Assembly: GCA_902806565.1 (NCBI GenBank)
Contig: CADCXA010000062.1
Span: 806,001 to 870,000 of the forward strand
DNA from: Hypoxylon rubiginosum
Lineage: Eukaryota; Ascomycota; Sordariomycetes; Xylariales; Hypoxylaceae
Length of the DNA: 64,000 nucleotides
Reading direction: 5' to 3'
Positions 45,171-57,351 of this stretch are shown piece by piece. Position 1 is the first letter of the stretch; the number at the start of each line of letters is the position of its first letter. A model generated the notes under the pieces. It was not told the origin of the DNA and did not search any database. It saw only the letters and a program-made list of their open reading frames with translations. A program made the translations under genes and the position numbers.

Positions 45171-48100
45171 ATGTCGGTGCTCCCGGCCGAAACCCACGCA
45201 GAGCTAACCCAGCTCCTGCAAGCTCTGCAATCCCCGGACAATTCCATACGGTCCCAAGCCGAGGGTCACCTACAGAACAACTGGACCAACACTCGGCCTG
45301 AGATTTTATTGATGGGCCTAGCAGAACAGATAGCTGCCTCAACCGAAACATCGGTACGTGTTTCTTCACCTCAATATATCTTCTTTTTGCAAGCTTCAAA
45401 ACTAACCATTCACCCACAATTCCTGTAGCTACGATCCTTTGCCGCGGTCATATTTCGTCGAATAGCATCTAAGACGCGCAAGTCAGAGAAAGGCGATAGC
45501 GCCGAAATATTTGTGTCCTTACCTCCCGAGCAGGCATCCGTCATTCGTCAGAAACTCCTTGAAACGTTAGCTAGCGAGAGGGATCGTCTTGTCAGGAACA
45601 AGATCAGTGATGCCGTTGCTGACGTTGCAAGACAGTATTCAGAAAGCAGTGAGTTCACAACCACCGTATTCCTCTTTTTAAATTCACTTGCCCTCGCTAC
45701 CCGCTCTCTACCTCGTCTTCATACCATCCACCATGGCTCCTCTTAAAGGAGCGGTTGACAAATACCGCCGCATCATCAGACATAACTTGGTCAGGAGCGT
45801 AGTTGCTAACAAAGATCCAGACGAACAATGGCCCGATATCCTTGCCGTCCTTTTCAACCTCAGCATGGCGACCGACGTAGGTCAGCGAGAGACCGCATAT
45901 CGTGTCTTTGCGACCACACCCGGTATTATTGAAAAACAACATGAGAGTGCGGTGCTGGAGGCGTTTAACAGGGGCTTTAAAGACGACTCCGTCTCTGTTC
46001 GCCTGGCTGCCATGGAGGCTTTCGCCTCTTTCTTCAGAAGCCTGCCTAAAAAGGCCCAACCGAAATACTTCTCGCTTCTTCCCGACGTCCTCAACATTCT
46101 TCCACCTATTAAGGATTCGCATGATTCTGAGGACCTTAGCAAGGCTCTCCTTGCACTAATCGAACTAGCCGAAACGTCGCCCAAGATGTTCCGGCCGCTA
46201 TTCCACAACCTCGTCATGTTTAGCGTTGGTGTCATACAGGACAAGGAGCTGAACGACCTCTGTCGGCAGAATGCGCTTGAGCTCATGGCTACTTTTGCCG
46301 ATTACGCCCCGTCCATGTGTCGCAAAGATCCGTCGTACACGAACGACATGATCACCCAATGTCTTAGCCTAATGACGGATATCGGCGAGGACGATGACGA
46401 CGCGGCCGAGTGGTTAGCAGCTGACGATTTCGATCAGGAGGAAAGCGACTTGAATCATGTCGCTGGAGAGCAATGTATGGATCGTTTGGCGAACAAACTT
46501 GGCGGCGAGACCATTCTGGCCCCTACATTCCACTGGCTCCCGAGAATGATGACATCCATGGCATGGAAGGACCGCCACGCGGCCCTTATGGCCATCTCGG
46601 CCATCTCGGAGGGTTGCCGTGAACTAATGATCAAGGAACTTAGTCAGGTACTTGAGCTTGTCGTTCCTGCTCTGAAGGACCCTCACCCACGAGTTCGCTG
46701 GGCCGGTTGTCAAGCTCTTGGCCAGATGAGCACGGATTTTGCGCCCACGATGCAGAAGGATTATTACGACACGATCCTTAAAACGATTATCCCTGTTCTT
46801 GATTCTCCCGAAGGCCGCGTCAAAGCCCACGCCGCCGCAGCACTAGTCAATTTCTGCGAGGAGGCGGAAAAGAGCATACTCGAGCCTTACCTCGACGATT
46901 TGCTATCCCACCTTTTCCAGCTCTTACAGAACGAGAAGCGCTACGTCCAGGAGCAAGCGCTATCCACTATCGCGACTATCGCGGACGCTGCCGAGGCTGC
47001 GTTCTCGAAGTACTACGACACTCTGATGCCGTTGCTTGTCAATGTTCTGAGACAAGAAACTCAGAAGGAGTACAGGTTACTTCGTGCGAAGGCTATGGAG
47101 TGTGCGACTCTGATAGCGCTAGCCGTTGGAAAGGAGCGCCTCGGGGCCGATGCTATGACCTTGGTCGACCTCCTTGCGAATATTCAGGCCAACATCACCG
47201 ACGCCGATGATCCTCAGTCGCAGTATCTTATGCATTGCTGGGGGCGCATGTGCAGGGTCATGGGCTCTGACTTCCTACGCTTCTTGCCGAATGTTATGCC
47301 TCCGCTCGTCGAATTGGCCAGCGCGAAGGCTGACATCCAGCTCCTTGACACGGATGACGAGATCGAACAGATTCAGCAAGAGGACGGATGGGAGCTGGTA
47401 CCGCTCAAGGGGAAGATGATTGGAATCCGCACTAGTACCATGGATGACAAGCACATGGCCATCGAGCTGTTAGTCGTTTACGCGCAGACGTTGGAGGGAC
47501 ATTTCGCGCCGTATGTGGCTGACACCATGGAGAAGATTGCACTTCCAGGCCTCGCATTCTTCTTCCACGACCCTGTCCGGTTTATTTCGGCAAAGCTCGT
47601 GCCTCAGCTCTTAAGTTCGTATAAGAAGGCCTACGGCCCCGAGTCCAACGAGCTTCGAGGCTTGTGGGCTGGTACGGTGGACAAGTTACTGGAAGTCCTG
47701 ACTGCCGAGCCAGCTATTGATGCCTTGGCCGAGATGTACCAGTGCTTCTACGAGTCGGTTGAGGTAGTAGGCAAGGATTGCCTAAGCCAGCAACACATGG
47801 GCAAGTTTATTGACGGTGTCCATTCGGCCATCGAAGACTACAAGGACCGCGTGGCTCGACGTGAGGAAGACAAGGAAGGAGCTGCTGCGGAAGATGCCGA
47901 GGATGAGGCTGAGGAACTTTTGATTGCTATCGAGGATGACCAAACCCTGTTGTCCGACATGAACAAGGCATTCCACTCAATATTCAAGAACCACGGCGCC
48001 GTCTTCCTCCAGCCGTGGGAGCGTCTCATGGGCACGTACGAGAACTTTCTCACCTCCGGGGATCCGACGCAACGTCAATGGGGCCTATGCATAATGGACG

Positions 48101-49034
48101 ACGTCCTAGAGTATTGCGGACCGGAGAGCGTTCGCTACGCTCAAGCTATCAGTACTGCCCTCCTAGAAGGATGCAAGGACCCCTCCGCTGCCATCCGGCA
48201 AGCTGCCGCGTAAGTAAACTATTTTGCTCTAGTCTTGATGTAGCCCATTACTATTCAGTGGCCGCTGTCATGACAAGTTTCCACATTGCTGACATCTTGG
48301 ATAGGTACGGCATTGGCGTTGCTGCTCATCGTGGCGGAGTCCCCTGGTCTCAATTCCTTGCGACCTCGATACCTTACCTATTCCAGGCAACTCAGATACC
48401 TGACGCTCGTGGTGAAGAAGCCGTCTACGCCACTGGTAAGTCGCGTTCTGTAACACCGTCTTAATTCTAGCAGCAGTTAACGTAAGTATAGAGAACGCTT
48501 GCGCAGCGATAGCAAAGATACTACACTTCAACAAGCAAAGTATACCGGACCCGCAGCCCATCGCAACCCAATGGTATGTATCTTAATCAACCGCGTTTTC
48601 AGTACCGTCACTGATCAACTTGTCATATAGGGTCAACACCCTCCCGGTTACCAATGACGAGGAAGCGGCCCCATACGCTTACGGTTATCTCGTGGAATTG
48701 ATCGAGCAGTAAGTTTTGATTCCTAGGAGTGCATGCAACCCCTATCTCCACACCCTATCATAAAAGGAGAGGGAGGCAGGGAAGAAAACTAGTCAAGAGT
48801 CAAGTCGCTAACTATGTATAAAGGCAAAATCCGGCAGTAACCAGTCAGGTTGACAAGGTATTTGTCTATGTCGGACAGGCTCTAGAGGCGGAGATGCTCC
48901 ATGGCCAACTAGGTGCGCGTGTTGCTCAAGCAATTCAAATGCTACTCCAGTCAACAAACGTCGACCCGACGCCGCTATTGCAACAGCATTTCACGCCAGA
49001 AGGCCAACAGATCATAAGACGCTACTTCTCATAG
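45171..49034 (+). CDS. PSE1: Importin beta-3 karyopherin (Pse1/Kap121, IPO5 type)
   Basis: Seven exons: 45171-45353, 45429-45648, 45815-48209, 48305-48435, 48492-48573, 48631-48708 and 48824-49034. Together they encode 1099 residues, the usual size of Kap121/importin-5. This karyopherin carries cargo such as ribosomal proteins and transcription factors into the nucleus and releases it on binding Ran-GTP. The protein is a solenoid of about 24 HEAT repeats. Marker stretches include [70 protein letters not shown] and an acidic loop ([19 protein letters not shown]) matching the family. The splice at 45648/45815 restores SESNPDEQW, although intron 2 (166 nt) is longer than its neighbours. The clustering of small introns toward the 3' end is clear from conserved protein text ([16 protein letters not shown]). 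Confidence 0.97.
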
Positions 49035-50113
49035 ACATTCCAAAGCACGACAAGCAATCGAGATGCTGACTTTTTACTTTCGGGGGTCGTGCTGGCATAA
49101 TGGGGGCAAGCTGCGCTTTAGATGGCAGCATTGAGAATGAGAGGGGGTCGGGTCTTAACCACGATACCACTTGTTGTCCCTGGAGCGGCGGCTTCACTGG
49201 CATACCATACCGCTAACCATTCTGATATTTTGCTCCCCACGGGGGGCGGGTGGCCTGGGCGGAAGGATTGGCGCAGCTAAGCCATAAAGAAGTAGACGAT
49301 CTCTTCGCGAAATAGTCGCGGTTAATCGAGATCGAGGATGATACTTGTGCGATATGGCTCAAGTTAGGGTAGGAGATGTCGTGTCTCGCGTCGCGTCTCG
49401 ATTTGGTAACTGGCAGATATAGAGCCAAAAAGATTACTAGTGAAGACTTATACCTCTTGAACCTATTTGCTAGACCGTGTTGTTATTATAGCCGCTCTCT
49501 AGCTGGCCCCATCATCCAAAACTTGTGACAGGTGATCTTGAAGTATTATAGCCGAGATTCTGCTCGCCGCTTAGTATAAGCTATATACCGGATAGTATGA
49601 TAGTATGTCCCTAAGAAAGCTGTAGATGGTTTCGTCTAGAAGCACGTCCAGATTCTATATGATCCCTTACTGCCCTCGACCTCACGATCACCATCTTACA
49701 TATCACAGAAGAATCTAGCGTTATGGGACGGATGTGCTCCCCAACCACAAATACCAAGAGATCATAGTGGGGACATGCGCAATTAGAAGACTTTCCTTGC
49801 GTGCAGAGTATTGGTATGAAGCCTGATCTTACTCGTAGTGGCGACATTGAGCACTACTAACTGTACTGTCGCTTAATATATGTTGTGTAGCCACAGTCTT
49901 GATTTTCCTAGTAAACAACCACCAATTATCGTGGCCCTGCCGGAAGAAGTGGTATCACTAATGAACTCCTGAGAGGCCAACCGGCCGATTTTACACAACG
50001 CCATAAACACAATCCCACGCGTAGGGGGGCGGGGAATACAATCGAAAGGCACAGGTACACGATTATCTCTCCTTCTCGGCATCCTTACCCTGGCCATCGT
50101 CCCGATTGACTTG
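49035..50113. other. Convergent intergenic region
   Basis: The 3' regions of the importin and RSC genes. A TATTATAGCCG string occurs twice, near 49485 and 49545. No gene recognised. Confidence 0.55.
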
Positions 50114-53100
50114 CTACGCCAATGGGGGCAGCGACTGGGCGACGTTGTCAATGTCCTTATCACGGCAACTCCAGCCGTCGTAAGCCGACTCCAACTGCTC
50201 GTTCTCCTTCTTCATCGAGTCGACCCAGTCTTTGAACATATCGCCGGCGAGATCAATGAGCTGCTTCTGGTCCGTCTCGGTAGCCTGCTTCTCCTTTTCC
50301 TGTCGCTTCTTCTCTTCCTCCTGTCGCAACTCGTCTCGCGCCTTGCGTTTGGCGCGGCGATCCTCTATCTCGCGCGCGCGATCGGCAAGGTAGCGCACAC
50401 TGTGACCAAGACTAGCACTCTCGACCGACAAGCCGCGGTGCGGTCGGTCTAGAGGAGGCTGGGTGAAGAACAGAACGCGACCAGCTTCGTCGCGTTGAAA
50501 CTGCGCGCGGACCTCTTCGGGGATCTTGGTGTTCAGCGCGTCGTCCAGATGGTAGACCTCAACCGGCCGCGGTGGGTTGTAGGCGTTGGCTTGGACATGC
50601 GCACCGGGACTAGGTGCGGCAGCCATGGGAGTGCGAGCGGGCGACGGCGCAATACGATGCGACGGGTCGTAGCCGGGCAGTGGTTGGCTTAATTGATGGG
50701 GAGGAGCGTGGTGAGGCTGATGAGGTACAGGAACCGGAGTTTGGCTGTACTGAGGCGGGTATCCGTTGTAGGGCTGGGACTGATGCGGCTGATGTGCCTG
50801 GAAGTGTGTAGCCTGGGCCATCTGCGGCGTGTTATGCCCCGGGGTGCTGTGATGAGCGCCTTGGACACCTTGGATGGGAAACCCGTGATGAGCAGTATGA
50901 TTGCCGTACTGTGGAACGGGGACCGGAGTGGGACTAGGACGCGGCGCAAAGGGATTGGGCGATGCGTACGTGCCAACATGCCCAGACGTCGGCGTTGGCG
51001 GAGCAGGAATGACTGAGAAGTGAGACGTGTTTCCCATCACGATATCACCCTGGCCATCAATGGGGCGCGTTGTCTGCATCAGGGATGGACGTCGTATTGG
51101 ATCGACGATAGGGAGCGGTGGAGGTGATGGCGTTGGCTCGGGTGGCGGCGATTCCTGTAGAGGAAGTATGTGTGTCAGTAAAAGTGAGTGAGAAATTGGA
51201 TTAATTTACGTATGCGGGTTACGTGACGCGGCTGGTGAGACAATGAAAATAGAAAAGGATGTATCCATCAACTGGATTTTTTTTATGTTTGTTTGAGACG
51301 AAAGGGTGCAAATTATAATCGATAAGGGAGAGAGAGATGCGGATCGTGGAGAGGGGAGATGAGATTCCTTTCCATTCCTTTGTTATTTTTTCCCCTTCTG
51401 CTTTTTTGCTTATCAGGAAGTATGAATGTATAAGAGTAGGAAGGGTAGCCGAGAAGGAGGGTAAGAAATGCAAATTGGGAGGGCTGTAACAAACATCCCA
51501 AGTCCAAGCAAGGAACACACTTACATTCGGCTCCCTCTCGCGACAATGTACGGCTCCAATAAGGGGCGGGGCATTGGGCGCTCCCCAGGTCGGCTTCGGT
51601 AGGGCATCCGTAGGCTTTGCATCATCTCGGAGTAAATGCTTGATAGGACTGGGCACTTTTTTAAGCTTGCGAGGCAGATCGAACAGGTCCATCTCGTAGT
51701 CCTTCTCTCGCACCTCGTCGGGTACACAGCTCGCCCACGTCTTGATCTTGTTGAGCTTATGCTTCTCTTCATTGTACCGAGCCTCGCAAACGTAGACCTC
51801 TTTGTCCTTGGGAAATCCTCGGGGCCTGCCTTTGTTGTAGCGCGTTACGAACATGACGAAACATCGATCCACCACTTCGTCGATACGATGGTCCCTGTAC
51901 TGCCCCGTCTTGACAACCTCGTTCTCCAAGAAATGCTTCTCGAAGCGATGGACAGTCTGTTCTGGTCTATAGTACCAGCACGCGTTGACCCACTTCTGCC
52001 CCGACTTATCCTCCCAGGTTCGATAGATCTGCGCGACGATAGGCTTTGTCAGATCGTTCGGATTGGTGATATGAACCCAATCGCCTAAGCATCCAGTCAG
52101 TACCCTATCACTTGGGTCATACCCGACTTTTATAACATAGCAGGGCAAAAACTTACCAACCCTCCAGACCTCTCCATTATGGGCAATCTCTGTCAATGGA
52201 CGTCTGCCGTCTTCATCTTCGAAGTCGTTGTCAGGCTTGGCCTTTTCCTGCTCGGCCAGAAGGTAGGCCTGCTGCTGCAGCTCAACCGCGTCCTTGTACA
52301 GTTGGCTGTCCTCCTCATTATACAGCTTGGCATTTTCGAACATGATTTCAAGATCCTTAAGTGCTTGATCCACATTTTGGTACTTCTTCCTCTTGGCTTT
52401 ACGCTTGATCAGGTCCATTGCTATGGGGTTCTTGATAGCAGCAAAGTATTCTGGGGTTGAGCTCTTATCCGGAAGTCTTTCGAATGGGACAATCAACAGT
52501 TCGCCGTTCGGGTGCTTGAACTTTCGAAGGCCCTTTAGTATTGCGTGTATACGAGCCTCTAGCGGAGTGAAGACCTTCGGAGGGCGGCCTCGCTTCTTGT
52601 GTGAGTCGTCATGCATATCAGATTTACGACCCGAACCCGAAGGGCGACCACCGCGTCTTCCACGCCGTCGAACACCGTCATCATCCGAATCGTCCTCGTC
52701 ATCTTCATCCTCGTCGTCTTCCTCTTCCTCTTCTGCTTCCTCGTCGTCTGGATCCGGAGGCGGCGAATCTTCCGCTTCGGGAATCTCTCCCAGGTCGGGA
52801 AGCACAGCCTCCTCGGGTTTGATGGTCCCCTCGTCAATTAGCTTTTGAAGTTCCTCCTTGAAGATCTCTCGTAGGCGAACCGCGTCTTGGAAGAATTCTG
52901 AGGATGGTCGGTTGTAGACCATGGCGTTATGCGAGATTAGAGCAACGTCCCGAACGAATTCGGGGAAAGCAGTATACTGTTTTTTCAGCTTCTTGGTCTG
53001 TTGTCGGGGCGTTAGCATAGCCTAAGAAAAGTAGGACATGGGACGCCTACGCGGATGGTACTGAATGCAATAGGTTCTTTGATAACTTCATGGTACTCGG

Positions 53101-53602
53101 GGATCAGCCGCCTGTTCGGAATGCGCTGGAAGTGCGAGGCAATATGGTAGCCACTGTGACGCTCGCGTTAGTAACGACCCGCCAGTCATCATCGTCACCA
53201 CACTTTCACAGGCTGAACTTACTCGGCGTCTTTGTAGGTTGACAGGTAGTTGGCTGTATTCTCAATCACTGTGAGCATATCATGGTCGAGACGATTGTGT
53301 AGTCGTCCACCTTCACGATCAGCATCGTCATCCATATCTACGTCGCCATCCGCATCCACGTCGCCTTCTGCATCTGCATCGGCATCTGCTTCTGTACTGG
53401 CGCTACCATTGACCCCTAAGCTTGCGTGGGCGCCTTCTGCGCTATCACTAGGGTTTCTAACGTCTCCAGAATTCTTAGCAGTATCTAGTCCCTGCGCATT
53501 GTCGTTGCTGTTGCCACCATTGTCCTCGTTACTTGGCTTGGCCTCGATAGACTCGCGAACTTCGACCGCGCTCTCGGCTGGCTTCGCAGCTTCGTCGGCC
53601 AT
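50114..53602 (-). CDS. RSC1: RSC chromatin-remodelling subunit Rsc1/Rsc2 (double bromodomain, BAH)
   Basis: Five exons on the - strand, 53223-53602, 53051-53153, 52157-52997, 51525-52084 and 50114-51154, give 974 residues. Order of parts: an acidic tail with Asp/Ala repeats (about 65-105), bromodomain 1 (about 105-215, with the acetyl-lysine Asn in AMVYNRP), a long Asp/Glu run, basic RGRP AT-hook-like motifs (near 270-300), bromodomain 2 (about 309-404, Asn in AKLYNEE) and a BAH domain (about 440-560, DWVHITNPNDLTKPIVAQIY and WVNACWYYRPEQTVHRF). A Pro/His/Gln-rich region follows, then a C-terminal charged coiled coil. This is the Rsc1/Rsc2 layout. The protein helps RSC bind acetylated nucleosomes. 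Intron 4 (51155-51524) is 370 nt, unusual here, and its frame is open for about 100 codons. Confidence 0.95.
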
Positions 53603-54161
53603 GATGGCAGGTCGAAACTATATGAAAGAGGGAATATCCAGACTAGCAGTGTATTCTATATCTTCAAACTAATTGCTGGTTATTGTGTTCGAGGTCGGGC
53701 AGAACAATGACACTAAAACTGCAGCGTGCCAGGTCGAGTTGAGCAGCTTCTCGAAGACCTAAAGAGTTGGTTTGTTGCTTGTTGCTTGTTGCTTTTACTT
53801 GTTAGCTGCTTAGGTAAACTTGCCTGACGCCCGTGCCCCGTTCCACCGATGGCAGGTACAATAGCCAATTCTTGGCTTTTGTGGCTGATACGTGGCATGG
53901 ACTTAGGTACGTATATACCTGTAGGTAATAAAGGTGGCTCAGCCAAGTTGCCATATGAACCTTTTCAACTCTAGCTTTATGAGTGATCTCAAGACACCTT
54001 AATTCCTCATTCCTCGTATTTAATTCTTATTCTTCATATCGGATGCAAAGACATGATCTCAAAATGTATAAATATCTTGAGCTCGCTTAGATCTAATGCT
54101 TTGCTGCCTATATATAAATATATAAAATAGGTATAGCTATACAGCAGATACAGCAGGCGCC
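53603..54161. other. Intergenic region, RSC promoter
   Basis: Sequence between the RSC start and the permease stop on the same strand. A TTGTTGC repeat lies near 53770-53790. No gene seen. Confidence 0.55.
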
Positions 54162-55989
54162 TTAAATTTCCAATCGAACCTCCGCTAGCACCTCCGGACC
54201 AGCAGTCGCGGTTGTACGTTGATGCTCCGAATCTCTGTGCGAGTCTCTGTGGCTTAAAAATAAGATGGCAAGAATTGCGCCGAGCTGGGCTACAGTTGTG
54301 GCGAGGACACTGATAAACCCGCTATGAAAGTTGGGCGCGCCGCTTGCCGGATACTGAACCACCTGAGTTCCGGCCGTGATAGCTTGGCCAATGGCGTTCA
54401 TGCTAGCTGTTACTACAGCACGTTCCTCCGCATCCCTAGCCATGACTACGGACGCCCAGCCCATTGTTAAAGGCGAGCAAGCTTGAAAGATATTAGTATA
54501 ATATACCCTAACGTACCTAAGGGGGTAGTCGGCAACAGGGGTAATGGCTTACCAGCCTCGAATCCCGTAAGAATAAACCCAGCTAGACGACCGCTCTCAC
54601 CAACGTCCCAGACCACGAGGAGTATCATCCCAGCGAGGACGGGGAAGGTCACGGCAACCGCTGGTACCCAGAAGCGGCCTGTTCTATCCGCCGCCACCCC
54701 ACAAATGAAAGCGACGACAATACTAACTGCCGTAACGATCGTGGGTATCGTGTTAATCTGCACGATCGAGTATACGTCGCTCTTTGCCTTAAGGTATAGG
54801 GAGAACGGCTGAGCACCTGGGAGGAAGTTTTGGTCCATCAGCGTCCATTGGAGAACAAACAAGTACCAGTGCCAACGTGAAAAGACTCGTTTGAATATGC
54901 TCCGAGATAGCTGCAGTCGTGGCGGTGCAACAAGCCCCTCGAGCCGCTTACGAGCGAGTGTGTGCTCATCTGCCGTGATGAAACGCGGTTTCTCCCTGGA
55001 TGGCACGTCAGGGAAGACGAAAAAGCCACTGAGATGAGTCAATAAACACATCACTAATAAGGCAACAAATGCCCTTCGTATTGCAGGAACTCACAATACT
55101 GCTATGGCAAGTGTAATGATGGCGTCAACAATAAAGAGCCATCTATTCTGGTAATCAGTTACAGACTCTGTTCTCTACCCTTATAACGGGTGCATCACGT
55201 CATGGAAGCCATACCTCCAGCCGGCTAAGCCGTGTGCTTGGTTAAGATTCGTATAGGCCGCAGCTTGCAAGTACCCGGCGAACATAGTCCCAAGCGGACT
55301 CGCGATGAAAAAGAGAGCAACGCGACGACCGATCTCGCCTGGCTTGTACCAAGAACCAATGATGTAGATGGTTCCAGTGAAGGAGCAACATTCGAAGACG
55401 CCGGTGAAGAATCGCATGGCGTACAACGTTTCGATATTCCTAGCCCAAGCGAGGCCAAAGGTGGACAGTCCCCATCCGATCTCTAGTGCCGGGAGAACGC
55501 GATTGGCAGGGTAGTGCGTCAGAAAATAACAGGCTGGGATCATGAACGTGCAGTAGGATGCCCAGAAGGTTGCCGTGATGTAGTTCAGCTGATCGCCGTG
55601 CAAGCCGAGCTCTTCCTTCATTCCACTATAAGATCCACATCATTAGTAGCTGACCGTGACTAGGAAGGTCTGAATAAGGTAGACACGTACCTGACATAGG
55701 CGTTGGTGATTGACTGCTGGTCGAGATACTTGGTGAAGAAAGATAGGCAGCCAAAGACCAAGATGCTCAGGTCGAGCTTCAAGATCAGCCGCTTCTCCTC
55801 GTCAGGCATATCTTTCGGGTACCACCTCGCGGAGGTCATGAGCTTGATCCAGAGATCCCCGACACCAGTAGTGCCGTTGCCATTTTTGCTATATTGGCTT
55901 GTGTCCTGTCGTATCCATGACCGTGCCGTCGCTTTCTGACTTTCCTCGTCTGCTGCCATTGTGTTTGTGGTGTCTTGGCCTGAATACAA
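54162..55989 (-). CDS. MFS permease, anion:cation symporter family (pantothenate/allantoate type)
   Basis: Five exons on the - strand, 55691-55989, 55215-55625, 55095-55142, 54553-55028 and 54162-54481, give 517 residues from the first ATG or 507 from MAADEESQ. About twelve membrane helices are expected. The opening [46 protein letters not shown] is the hallmark region of Fen2/Liz1/Dal5-type permeases that carry organic anions such as pantothenate, biotin or allantoate with protons. ACSPLTMGWASVVMARDAEERAVVTASMNAIGQ in the second half is also typical of the family. Substrate cannot be assigned. The very short exon 3 (48 nt) is supported because it alone joins the frames on both sides (AGWRWLFIVDAIITLAIAVFGFFVFPD). 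Confidence 0.92.
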
Positions 55990-57351
55990 GGTATATCAAT
56001 TTATAATCTATCTCATATTTGTTTTTTTAACAGTCAAATACCATGTCCGCCGGTAGACCTTTATGAACTGAGTCCGCATTTAGTGATCCTTATAACGTTG
56101 TATTACAATGTCGTGATCGGCCTAGACTATGGTGCTACCAGCCCTAGCATTTCCCCCGCGTACCTGCAATCCTGGTGGTCAGGTTGCAAGTCTAGAAATG
56201 GGTTTCCATCTACTTCAGCTTCGGACGAGAGGACTCTTATTATAACGAGTCTCATAGATCCCGCTCATTAGCAATTATGCCCCCTTTCCTCTTTAATCTA
56301 TTTCTTACCTACTTATGGTACCTAAGAGGTAAGTGGTGTCAACAACATCAATATCAGATAATTAGACATTGTTACTACCTTTTCCTAAACGCCGTTTAAA
56401 CCTGCCAAGTAATTTACACATTATGGTATTTTTCTTGAACTGGTCAAATGAAGAGCTTAGATGAATTGCTATGAGTTAGGGTTCTCGTACTACCTAAAGT
56501 TTTGCTTCTAAAGGTAATAACTCTTTACCTGCGTTCGTTACGTGCTATGGCCTTAGAAGTCTCGAGGGAATAATATAGACATCTTTATACTACCTTGGTT
56601 CTTAATATTTTCGGATGAGTAGTATCAAACCCTAAGAGATATAAGGGCTAAGAAGCTCACCATATAAAACCAGGTGTTAGTGACCTTCTCCTTTTCTGTC
56701 TCCCCTACATCATTTTAATTTCCTCCGAAAACAACTAATATCCCCCCTTACCTATTACTAGAATATCACCAAACAGCGTTCTACCCGTATCTTGAGACTC
56801 TTAAGTCGTTCGTCACTCTCAACTGTAGTCAACAAACACCAGTGATGCTCAGCTAAAAGGTTATCTAAGCGGAATTCTCGTGTGGAACCTAGTTAACTAT
56901 ATACATATGCATATTATATGCAACTATACCCTAGACGACCAAGACCCGGGGCAGCCGGGTACCTAAGGTTATGTAGCTGATAGGGCTCTGATTTCTGATC
57001 TCTTGCGACGATGGAGGGGCTCGTGCTCGTCTGGCCGAGATCTTCTGTTCCCATACAAATACAAATTTAACAACCACAGGCGAACTTGACGATGAATCTA
57101 CATGTAAATAGAGCGGGGCTTGAGGTTCTGGTTGGCCTAGCTGGTAATTTGTTCTGATAGATTGAATAATATTTTTATACTTACCTCATACTCATCATTC
57201 CTTCTCTTGTTCCAGCCGTGCGTACCAATCCCAACTTCCCTCCTTTCCGCTCCCAGAGTCCCAGAGTCCCAGAGTCCCAGAGTCCCAGACAGACACACCG
57301 GCACTAGCACTACCATCTCCCCATTCCCGCACTCTAGCATTTCGGAAAATC
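55990..57351. other. Divergent spacer between permease and OTU1
   Basis: AT-rich with no supported gene. An 8-bp tandem array lies at 57251-57290 in the OTU1 leader. Both promoters should be here. Confidence 0.55.
57251..57290. repeat. TCCCAGAG octamer tandem repeat in the OTU1 leader
   Basis: Five consecutive 8-bp units, four exact TCCCAGAG and one TCCCAGAC, end 61 nt before the OTU1 start codon. They are probably within the 5' untranslated region. Confidence 0.85.

Noticed and set aside
49480..49560. Repeated TATTATAGCCG strings as a possible transposon footprint
   Set aside because: Only two short copies without flanking duplications.
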